Made by a program: the position numbers and the translations under genes. Of a stretch of DNA of 49,451 nucleotides, positions 43,237 to 49,451 are shown piece by piece. This DNA comes from Anaerotruncus sp. G3(2012) (GTDB lineage: Bacteria > Bacillota > Clostridia > Oscillospirales > Ruminococcaceae): assembly GCF_000403395.2 (NCBI RefSeq), contig NZ_KE159668.1:312888-362338 (forward strand), read 5' to 3'. The notes under the pieces are model-generated. The model searched no databases, was not told the origin of the DNA, and saw only the letters and a list, made by a program, of their open reading frames with translations. Each line of letters opens with the position of its first letter. The stretch's first letter is position 1.

Positions 43237-43872
43237 ATGGAAAAGGACTACCTGAGAATCGGGAAAATCTCCAGCATTAACTACCCAAACGGCACCGCCA
43301 GAATCACCTACGAGGATAAGGATGACAGCACCACCTCGGAGATGCCCTTCCTGGTGCTGGGGCGGCAATACTGGCATCCAGAGGTAGGCGAACAGGTGCT
43401 GGTGGCCCACCTTTCCAACGGCACCTGCGCCGCCGTTATTTTGGGGACGGTATGGCACGATGGCCATAGGCCCATAGAGGGCTTCGAGGGCCTGGACCGC
43501 CGGGATTACTGCAACACCCCAGGAAAAGCGGTGGAACGATACGATGAGAAATCGGAGGATTACACCCTGCGAATTGCCGGGGATATGACACTCGGCTCCA
43601 CCAAGAGCATGACCTTCATGGTGGGCGAAAATGCCGCCATCCAAATCAGCGAGAGCGGCGCGGTCACGGTGATCACTTCGGACACGATCACGGTCACCGC
43701 ACCCAAAATAAAAGCCACTGTCCCGGAAATCGAAATCAAGGCGGAAACCGGGATCAACATAGACACCCCGGCCATCAAGGTGACTGGGGATGTGATAGCC
43801 GGGACGATCAGCCTGCAGAAACACATCCACGATGGGGACAGCGGCGGTGAAACCTCAAAACCAAAGGAATAG
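43237..43872 (+). CDS. Baseplate spike protein gpV-like
   Basis: Central spike of the baseplate that pierces the cell surface. The N-terminal OB-fold-like region (about 8-95) resembles gpV, and the C-terminal half has alternating short strands (SESGAVTVITSDTITVTAPK onward) fitting a triple-stranded beta-helix. It ends in HIHDGDSGG, with a His-x-His metal-binding motif expected at the sharp tip. Length 211 residues. Confidence 0.9.
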   Translation: MEKDYLRIGKISSINYPNGTARITYEDKDDSTTSEMPFLVLGRQYWHPEVGEQVLVAHLSNGTCAAVILGTVWHDGHRPIEGFEGLDRRDYCNTPGKAVERYDEKSEDYTLRIAGDMTLGSTKSMTFMVGENAAIQISESGAVTVITSDTITVTAPKIKATVPEIEIKAETGINIDTPAIKVTGDVIAGTISLQKHIHDGDSGGETSKPKE

Positions 43873-43882
43873 GAGGCGGCTC

Positions 43883-44278
43883 ATGGCTATCGGAAACTGG
43901 GGAACGGATGTGGTGTTCAGTGTGAGCGACCAGCGGGTGCTGACCTTCAGCGACATGAACCACACGGTCGGCTCCAGCTGGGCAATGCACAGCCGCATGG
44001 GCCTGAAAGACCAGACAGAATACCTCCGGCCAAACCTCCAAAAGCTGACCTTCACCATTACCCTCGACTGCAACTACGGCGTGAGGCCGAGAGCCATCCT
44101 TGATATGCTGGCCAGACACGCCGAGAGGGGCGATGTTTATGCCTTTGTGGTCGGCGGCAAGCGGGTAGGCCGATACCGGTGGCGGATCACCGATCTAAGC
44201 GAGGCATGGGAGGTGGTCTACAACCGGGGAGAACTGGCACGGGCAAAGGTCAATGTGACCATGGAAGAATACATCTGA
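43883..44278 (+). CDS. Tail protein gpU-like
   Basis: A 131-residue protein of the P2 gpU family, thought to join tube or baseplate parts. It contains the typical RPNLQKLTFTITLDCNYGV and YNRGELARAKVNVTMEEYI. The start at 43883 is just after AGGAGG; an upstream in-frame extension lies within the spike gene. In P2, gpU lies elsewhere in the tail operon. Confidence 0.85.
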   Translation: MAIGNWGTDVVFSVSDQRVLTFSDMNHTVGSSWAMHSRMGLKDQTEYLRPNLQKLTFTITLDCNYGVRPRAILDMLARHAERGDVYAFVVGGKRVGRYRWRITDLSEAWEVVYNRGELARAKVNVTMEEYI

Positions 44279-44294
44279 GGGGAGGAAAAGCCGC

Positions 44295-44603
44295 ATGGAT
44301 TTGTCAGGAATCGAAATCTCGTTCAATTACGGGGACAGCAGCGAAGCAGAGCGCAAAGAGATCATCCGCAATGTGCAGACCCTCCTGACAACGCCGGTAG
44401 GCACCTGCCCCCTTTACCGCGATTTCGGCCTTGATGTCACCTACCTGGACTACCCGATGGATCTGGCGCAAAACCTCTTTGCCGTAGCGGCCATGGAGGC
44501 GGTAGAGCGCTGGGAGCCGCGGGTAATCGTCACAGAGGTCACCTTCGAGGCGGACGCAAACGGACATCTGAAAGCAAAGGTGGTGATCGCAAATGCCAGA
44601 TAG
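44295..44603 (+). CDS. Baseplate wedge protein (P2 gpW / T4 gp25-like)
   Basis: A 102-residue gp25-type protein that joins the sheath to the baseplate. PVGTCPLYRDFGLDVTYLD is the family signature near the middle. It overlaps the gpJ gene by 11 bases. Confidence 0.92.
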   Translation: MDLSGIEISFNYGDSSEAERKEIIRNVQTLLTTPVGTCPLYRDFGLDVTYLDYPMDLAQNLFAVAAMEAVERWEPRVIVTEVTFEADANGHLKAKVVIANAR

Positions 44604-45750
44604 CCTTTTAAGGTCGGTCTTTGACCTGCCGGATGTTTCCTTCATTGACGGGGACAGGCTGGATGCAATGATGCAGAGGCTGGTGACCAACTATGAGCAG
44701 AAATATAAAGAGGTCACCGGAAAGACGGTCAGCCTTGGAGCGGCAGACCCGGCCCGGATTCAGCTGTACGCCATCGCCCTCGACCTTTACCAGATCGAGC
44801 AGTATGTGGACAGGGCCGGGAAGCAGGACCTGCTGAAATACAGCTACGGCGAATTTCTGGACAACCTCGCCGGGAACCGGCGTGTCATCCGCCAGCGGCC
44901 GGCAGCGGCCAGAACCACGATCCGCTTCACCCTCTCGGAAACCAGGGATCACGCCATCGGTATCCCGGCAGGTACCCGGCTGACCAATGGCAATGGCGTG
45001 TACTTCCAAACAGAGGAATATGCCGAAGCCGCCGCCGGTTCCAAGTATGTGGATGCAGAGGCTGTCTGCACCACTCAGGGCATAGGGGGCAACGACTTCC
45101 TCAAAGGGCAGATCAACATTCTGGTAGACCCGCTGCCCTATGTCGAGAGCATCGAAAATATCACCGATACCGCCGGGGGGACAGACCTCGAAGATGACCT
45201 GAGCCTCGCAGAGCGGACATACCTCGCCCCCTCCGGGTACAGCACGGCGGGGCCGCAGGACGCTTATACATTCTGGGCAAAGACCTACAACACCGACATC
45301 GGCTCCGTGCTTCCCACAAGCCCTGAACCAGGGGAGGCGGTGATTTACATCCTGATGCGGGACGGCTCCATGCCGGGTGAAGAAGTAATCCGCGGCTTGG
45401 AGAACTTCTACCAGGACGAAAGTATTCGCCCCATGACAGACCTTGTGAGCGTTTCCGCACCGGATGAAAAGCCCTTCGACATAGAACTGACCTATTACAT
45501 CGCCCGCTCCAATCAGGCATCCGCAACTGCCATACAGGCAAGAGTGGATGCCGCCATTCAGGACTTCATCTCTTGGCAAACGACCGAAATCGGCAGGGAC
45601 ATCAATCCGACTGAATTGATCCGCCGGGTGCGGGAAGCAGGGGCCAAACGGGTGCTGCTCACCTCCCCGGTCTTTGCCACAGTGCAGGAAACAGAGGTAG
45701 CAAGGCTGGGCAGCAAAAAGGTGACATACGGGGGGCTGGAAGATGACTGA
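44593..45750 (+). CDS. Baseplate wedge protein gpJ
   Basis: A 385-residue baseplate J protein (T4 gp6-like). Family features: an N-terminal helical region, VIRQRPAAARTTIRFTLSE, GNDFLKGQINILVDPLPYVE, GGTDLEDDLSLAERTYLAP and GYSTAGPQDAY, and a C-terminal half with QARVDAAIQDFISWQT. Placed in the normal W-J-I order and overlapping the gpI gene by 8 bases. Confidence 0.94.
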   Translation: MPDSLLRSVFDLPDVSFIDGDRLDAMMQRLVTNYEQKYKEVTGKTVSLGAADPARIQLYAIALDLYQIEQYVDRAGKQDLLKYSYGEFLDNLAGNRRVIRQRPAAARTTIRFTLSETRDHAIGIPAGTRLTNGNGVYFQTEEYAEAAAGSKYVDAEAVCTTQGIGGNDFLKGQINILVDPLPYVESIENITDTAGGTDLEDDLSLAERTYLAPSGYSTAGPQDAYTFWAKTYNTDIGSVLPTSPEPGEAVIYILMRDGSMPGEEVIRGLENFYQDESIRPMTDLVSVSAPDEKPFDIELTYYIARSNQASATAIQARVDAAIQDFISWQTTEIGRDINPTELIRRVREAGAKRVLLTSPVFATVQETEVARLGSKKVTYGGLEDD

Positions 45751-47215
45751 CCTCCGCAACGGCCAAATCACTGACCTGCTGAGCAACAGCATGAGGTACA
45801 ACCCGGAAACCATCTCCATCGGATATGCCATCCGGCAGGAGAAACAGCGCATCATGGCGCTGGCAGACCGCACCCGCCTTATGTCGGCCATTGACAGCCT
45901 GGACGAAAGGATTCTGGACTATCTCGCCGTGGAGCTGCGCTCCCCTTTTTACCGGGACAACTACTCCATCGAATCCAAAAGAGCGCTCATCAAAGGGACG
46001 CTGGCTTTTTACGGCATCATGGGAACCCCCAAGGCAGTCAACGAGATGCTGAGTACCGTGTTCCCCGGCAGCTACATCGAGGAATGGTACACCTATGGCG
46101 GGGAGCCGTACCATTTCCAGGTAATCCTCGAAACCTCACGCTTTAGGGAACGAGCCAACGCATCGGAAATCCGCAGGGCGGTAAACCAGTGCAAGCGCCT
46201 GACCGCTCACATGGACGGCCTCATTTACCAGTGCAATATCGGAATCACCATTAAGACCAAAGGCCACGGCTACCAATACCGCAGCGCCTGGACCGGCAAG
46301 CCCTATGCAGGTACCGTCCCGTGGCGCAGCACCCGTGGAGGGCTGGAACACAGCGACCTGGAAATCGATACTGCCGCCGAGGGGTATGCTTACGATGCCC
46401 CGATGAATGGCACACAGCCCTATCGCAACACCCGCGGGGGATTGGATCACAGCGACCTGCAGGTGGATAGTGCCGCCAAAGGATGGAACTACACATCGGC
46501 CTCTGCCGGACAGGCAGAGGCCGGTACCATTCCATGGCGCAGTACCAGCGGCGGTGTGGCGCAAAGCGGGGTGGAAATTGCTCCACAGGCAGATGGGTAC
46601 CCTTACGATTCTGCACCTGCAGGAACACAGCCAAACCGATCCACCCGTCCCGCTTTCGGGGATGGCGGCGTAGAGGTTGACACGGTGACTGACGGTTTCA
46701 GATATACTTCCGAGGCAGCAGGGCGCATAGAGGCCGGGACGGCCCCTCAGCGCTCCACAGGGGGCGGCATAGGTGATGGAGGGATAACCGTCACGCCGGA
46801 CACCAAAGGCTGGCCCTACGCCGCCACAGCGGCTGGGACAGAGCCTCGGCGCTCTACCTCCGCCGAGCTTCGGGAACACGGCCTCCTTCTGGATGCAGAG
46901 GGCAAGGGTCACCCGTACACATCCGTCCCAGCTGGACAAGCAGAGGCGGGAACTGTGCCGCAAAGGTCGATGTCCCTCACCCCAGAGGATGAGGGCATCA
47001 AAATCTCCGCAACGGCAAAGGGCTGGCCCTACACCACCCCGGCCAGTGGCCAAATGGAGGCTGGGACAACCCCGGATCGTTCGACCGGCGGCGTGGAAAT
47101 GGCCGGCGCATTTTTCACAGAGGCAGATGGGGAAGGCTTTCATTACCGGGTGCCGGTATGCGGGACTTCCTACTGTAAATCCAAATCTCGGAAAGGAGGC
47201 AAAGCAAAATGCTGA
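45743..47215 (+). CDS. Baseplate protein gpI with C-terminal tandem repeats
   Basis: Residues 1-170 are a standard P2 gpI domain (LDERILDYLAVELRSPFY onward, GTPKAVNEML). From residue 175 to about 462 there are eight tandem units that alternate in length: 38, 33, 38, 33, 38, 33, 38, 37 residues. Long units contain AGTxPxRST preceded by an extra five residues; short units contain GTQPxRST or GTEPxRST. Each begins with a G-Y/W/F-x-Y motif. The end has CGTSYCKSK, typical of gpI in phages of Clostridia. The repeats are likely beta structures forming a fibre-like extension near the baseplate; this part is inference. Confidence 0.88.
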   Translation: MTDLRNGQITDLLSNSMRYNPETISIGYAIRQEKQRIMALADRTRLMSAIDSLDERILDYLAVELRSPFYRDNYSIESKRALIKGTLAFYGIMGTPKAVNEMLSTVFPGSYIEEWYTYGGEPYHFQVILETSRFRERANASEIRRAVNQCKRLTAHMDGLIYQCNIGITIKTKGHGYQYRSAWTGKPYAGTVPWRSTRGGLEHSDLEIDTAAEGYAYDAPMNGTQPYRNTRGGLDHSDLQVDSAAKGWNYTSASAGQAEAGTIPWRSTSGGVAQSGVEIAPQADGYPYDSAPAGTQPNRSTRPAFGDGGVEVDTVTDGFRYTSEAAGRIEAGTAPQRSTGGGIGDGGITVTPDTKGWPYAATAAGTEPRRSTSAELREHGLLLDAEGKGHPYTSVPAGQAEAGTVPQRSMSLTPEDEGIKISATAKGWPYTTPASGQMEAGTTPDRSTGGVEMAGAFFTEADGEGFHYRVPVCGTSYCKSKSRKGGKAKC

Positions 47216-47526
47216 CCGAAAAGGCAATCGAAGGGTACAAGGTGTACACGGAGCGAACCATCTCCTATGCCCGGTACCGCCTCGGCTCCACCTGGCATAC
47301 GGCGCAGATCAGCCGCAAAGAACGGATGAAGGATGGCAGGGTGGCGGTCTACTTCCCCATCATCCCGCAAACCACAGAGGAAGTGACCATCACCACCGTC
47401 CAGCTTTACGACAAAAGCGGTGCGCTCTGGGCGGAAAAGGCAGAGGACATCAAAATCGAAAGTGTGCAGGAGGGCGTCCTCTACCGCTTCACATTCGACC
47501 TGCACGAAGATGAGGAGGGAACTTAA
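47209..47526 (+). CDS. Tail accessory protein, function unknown
   Basis: A 105-residue protein with alternating hydrophobic strands (RYRLGSTWHTAQIS, VAVYFPIIPQTTEEVTIT, YRFTFDLHEDE), suggesting a beta sandwich. It overlaps the gpI gene by 7 bases, with AAAGGAGG upstream. Similar proteins lie between gpI and the fibre in myophages of Clostridia; a link to the gpI repeats or fibre is possible. Confidence 0.72.
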   Translation: MLTEKAIEGYKVYTERTISYARYRLGSTWHTAQISRKERMKDGRVAVYFPIIPQTTEEVTITTVQLYDKSGALWAEKAEDIKIESVQEGVLYRFTFDLHEDEEGT

Positions 47527-47529
47527 ACC

Positions 47530-48054
47530 ATGTACAGGCAAACCAGATGGGAGGATCGGGTGACGGAATACGAGGACCGCTACCGCGAAACCTCAAATCC
47601 GGATGGTACCTTCACCCACACAGAGGTGCCGGGGGAAATCATCCAGGAAGGAACTCCGCAAAACCAGACCAACTTCAACAACATGGAGAATGGCATCCAG
47701 GATGCCACCATGGCGGCGCAGATTCTCGCATGGGCGAACTTCCACCAGCAGCGCCACAACGATGAGCATGAGGCCAGCGTGGATGCTGAAATCAAAGGGG
47801 AACTGCATGAGATCACCCTGACCAATACCCAGCGGTACCCCTTTAACTCCAGCGTGGACAGCCCCCGCACCGTTGCCATGATCCAGACCCGCCGAAACCT
47901 GTTTTACAGCGTAGAGGCTGAGGTCTTGGAGAGCGATGGGCAGGTGGGCGAAATTATCGTCAGCGACAAAGCCCTGAACGGCTTTAAAATCGCATACACA
48001 GGTAGCGGTTCCAGCGTAACGCTGGCCGTCAGAATCAAAGGAGGAATGACCTAA
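47530..48054 (+). CDS. Tail fibre-type protein
   Basis: A 174-residue protein with an N-terminal TEYEDRYRE-type segment and EGTPQNQTNFNNMENG motif that recurs at the start of tail-fibre proteins in phages of Clostridia, probably serving baseplate attachment. The C-terminal half is beta-rich (LFYSVEAEVLE, ITLTNTQRYPFNSSV). Short for a fibre, so it may be an adaptor on which the following proteins sit. GGAGGG precedes the ATG. Confidence 0.75.
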   Translation: MYRQTRWEDRVTEYEDRYRETSNPDGTFTHTEVPGEIIQEGTPQNQTNFNNMENGIQDATMAAQILAWANFHQQRHNDEHEASVDAEIKGELHEITLTNTQRYPFNSSVDSPRTVAMIQTRRNLFYSVEAEVLESDGQVGEIIVSDKALNGFKIAYTGSGSSVTLAVRIKGGMT

Positions 48055-48458
48055 TGGCAACCGCAAAGAAAAATGTGCAGGTGGTCGAGAAGAACACCGG
48101 CACCAAAATCGACTGGAAGCAGAGCGGGAACAAGCTCATCTTCGGGGACGATGACCTCTCCATCAGGTGCGACACCCGCCAGCGGGACTGGCCCGTGCAG
48201 GTGGACATCTGCGCCGATGAGGATAGGAATCTGGTGATCGGCGTGGGCAAGGGCCGCTATTATGTGGCTCAGGTGGAAATCCCGCCCATCGCCTATGTCG
48301 AAACTGAGATCGAGGCCGCAGAGGGTGAGGATGCCGCTGGCGGCACGATGGACGGCGAGAACCGCAGCAGCGTCAAGCGTGAGGCACTGCCGCTGGATAT
48401 GAGCGAGGTCACCCTGATTCTTTGGAGCGTGGATGATCTGCCGCTGGCAAAACAGTAA
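48054..48458 (+). CDS. Tail-associated protein before the DGR target
   Basis: A 134-residue protein with a beta-rich N-terminal half (KLIFGDDDLSIRCDTRQRDW, VQVDICADEDRNLVIGVGKG) and a flexible acidic and Gly-rich middle. Its start overlaps the previous stop (TAATG) and AAAGGAGG lies upstream. Its position directly upstream of the probable variable protein suggests an adaptor or chaperone, though that is a guess. Confidence 0.7.
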   Translation: MATAKKNVQVVEKNTGTKIDWKQSGNKLIFGDDDLSIRCDTRQRDWPVQVDICADEDRNLVIGVGKGRYYVAQVEIPPIAYVETEIEAAEGEDAAGGTMDGENRSSVKREALPLDMSEVTLILWSVDDLPLAKQ

Positions 48459-48473
48459 GGGAGGAATTACATC

Positions 48474-49451
48474 ATGGCTAATTTTGATTTGACAGGTCTG
48501 GCCCTTTCCATGGTCTGCCCGACCAATAAGCTGATCACCGATGACCGGGGGCTTCCCGGCGTTTATGTGGAACGCGCTGCTCAGCCGCTGAGTGCGCTTC
48601 TGGCAGGCGGGGATAGCAGCATCCACCCCGCATTCCTGATCAACGGCATCCAGCATGACAAGATCGCCATCGGCAAATTCCAGGCAAAGACTCACAGCAA
48701 CCGTGCATACAGCCTCCCCGGCGAGGACCCGACCACTTACATCACCTTCGATGCCTCGGTGCAGGCTTGCAAAAACAAAGGGGACGGCCACCATCTCATC
48801 ACGGCGGCGGAGTGGGCGTTCCTTGCCCTGCTGGCGAAGAAGAATGGAACGATGCCCAAAGGCAACAACAACTATGGGAAAGATGCGTCCGAAACGCTGA
48901 AAATCGCTATCCCCACATCGAAGGATAACAACGGCGCAACCTGCCGGGTAGCCACAGGCACCGGACCGGCCACATGGAGCGATACCGGGGACATTTCCGG
49001 CATTTATGATTTGAACGGCAACATCTGGGAATGGGTATCCGGGATGCGGCTGGTCAAAGGCGAACTGCAGGTGATTCCTTACAACAATGCCGCCGATCCG
49101 GAATGCGATACCAGCGCCGCTTCTACCCAGTGGAGGGCCATCAACGCCGCCGCCACCAATTACAATGACCTCTTCATTGCGCCGAACGGCCAGGGTACCA
49201 CAGCTGGTAGCGTGAAACTGGACTTTGTTTCCAACCACTGGCAGTGGGCGGTGACAATCACCAGTCAGAGCGACAGCAGCCGGAATGCCCTCTTTGCCAG
49301 CACAACAGCCCTGGGGCTTTCGGATTTCACCAAGAAGTATATGCAGGCGATGGCCCTTCTCCCGGAGGATGGCGCAACAGCGGATGACTACGCTGGGGAT
49401 AACTTCTGGGGTAATAACGGTGCTGACGAACGGCTTCCTTTGCGCGGCGGC
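48474..49451 (+). CDS. C-type-lectin/FGE-fold tail protein, probable DGR variable protein (3' truncated)
   Basis: The frame is open to the last base (326 codons visible). GGGAGG precedes the ATG. The central region has YDLNGNIWEWVSG (about residues 178-190), the signature of formylglycine-generating-enzyme/C-type-lectin-like folds used by diversity-generating retroelement targets. The visible end is NFWGNNGADERLPLRGG, which in DGR targets directly precedes the variable residues (pattern ERLPxRGGxWxxxxxAGVF...IGFR). The variable repeat should thus start at or just past the window edge. Expected at the tail tip as receptor-binding protein. Fold call is strong; retroelement call depends on the sequence downstream. 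Confidence 0.85.
   Translation, partial: MANFDLTGLALSMVCPTNKLITDDRGLPGVYVERAAQPLSALLAGGDSSIHPAFLINGIQHDKIAIGKFQAKTHSNRAYSLPGEDPTTYITFDASVQACKNKGDGHHLITAAEWAFLALLAKKNGTMPKGNNNYGKDASETLKIAIPTSKDNNGATCRVATGTGPATWSDTGDISGIYDLNGNIWEWVSGMRLVKGELQVIPYNNAADPECDTSAASTQWRAINAAATNYNDLFIAPNGQGTTAGSVKLDFVSNHWQWAVTITSQSDSSRNALFASTTALGLSDFTKKYMQAMALLPEDGATADDYAGDNFWGNNGADERLPLRGG

Larger units (their letters stand above)
7161..49451. mobile_element. Integrated temperate phage with contractile tail (left part; right end outside window)
   Basis: From the recombinase at 7161 to the window edge every gene is phage-type: integration, repressor/early control, replication, packaging, capsid and a P2/Mu-like contractile tail, in a standard modular order. 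The left boundary lies between the YitT stop (7086) and the recombinase 3' end. The right attachment site, lysis genes and any DGR reverse transcriptase lie beyond the window, so the attachment core cannot be defined by comparing the two ends. Head genes are lambda/Mu-like and tail genes P2/Mu-like, a mosaic known from Clostridia myophages. Confidence 0.95.

Noticed and set aside
46265-47128. DNA-level repeat array or assembly artefact in gpI
   Set aside because: The units differ strongly in base sequence while keeping the protein pattern and frame, so they are old protein repeats rather than duplicated DNA.

Overview
The window is GC-rich DNA from a Gram-positive anaerobe, most likely a motile member of the class Clostridia (Oscillospiraceae-like). 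I base this on strong AGGAGG-type ribosome binding sites, the flagellin, YitT and peptidase content, and phage proteins resembling those of gut Clostridia. The identification rests on family recognition only; no database search was possible. About 7.1 kb of chromosome is followed by about 42 kb of an integrated temperate phage that runs off the right edge.

Chromosomal part (1-7.1 kb): the 3' part of a flagellin gene ending in a strong terminator; a minus-strand group with a GltS-type sodium/glutamate symporter (4468-5898), peptidase T (3129-4364) and an M18 aminopeptidase (1829-3136), which together suggest use of peptides and amino acids; then a YitT-family membrane protein (6229-7086) with its own promoter.

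Prophage control and early region (7.1-24.2 kb): a large serine recombinase and an XRE repressor on the minus strand face a rightward operon across a compact switch. Both divergent promoters are near-consensus (TTGACA-17-TAGAAT and TTGACA-17-TATAAT) and carry repeated GTACGC operator hexamers. The early operon holds a membrane-anchored lytic transglycosylase, a SNF2 helicase apparently split in two by three small genes, a C5 cytosine methyltransferase with a second 335-codon gene nested in its +1 frame, an SSB-like protein, a DUF927-type primase-helicase followed by an iteron-like repeat cluster (candidate origin), a PAPS-reductase-like PP-loop protein, an HD hydrolase, a HAD/VRR-NUC fusion with an internal start signal, several tiny zinc-ribbon proteins and a sigma-like late regulator.

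Prophage late region (24.2-49.45 kb): a gene-poor 835-bp leader begins with a candidate activator-dependent late promoter. It is followed by a ParB-fused N6/N4 methyltransferase, a PLD-like protein, terminase (Nu1-like small and GpA-type large subunits), gpW-like protein, lambda-type portal, prohead protease, Mu gpT-like capsid, DUF2190 decoration protein, connector genes, then a P2/Mu-type contractile tail: sheath, tube, chaperone with a canonical -1 slippery site (T TTT TTC), tape measure, gpX, gpD, gpV, gpU, gp25-like W, J, and I carrying a 71-residue higher-order repeat. Most genes overlap by 4-20 bases and look translationally coupled. No lysis genes are inside the window.

The last gene, cut by the window edge, encodes a C-type-lectin/FGE-fold protein ending in the segment that precedes the variable repeat of diversity-generating retroelement (DGR) targets. 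The phage therefore probably diversifies its tail-tip protein with a reverse transcriptase encoded just outside the window. This and the overprinted methyltransferase pair are the two most interesting items.
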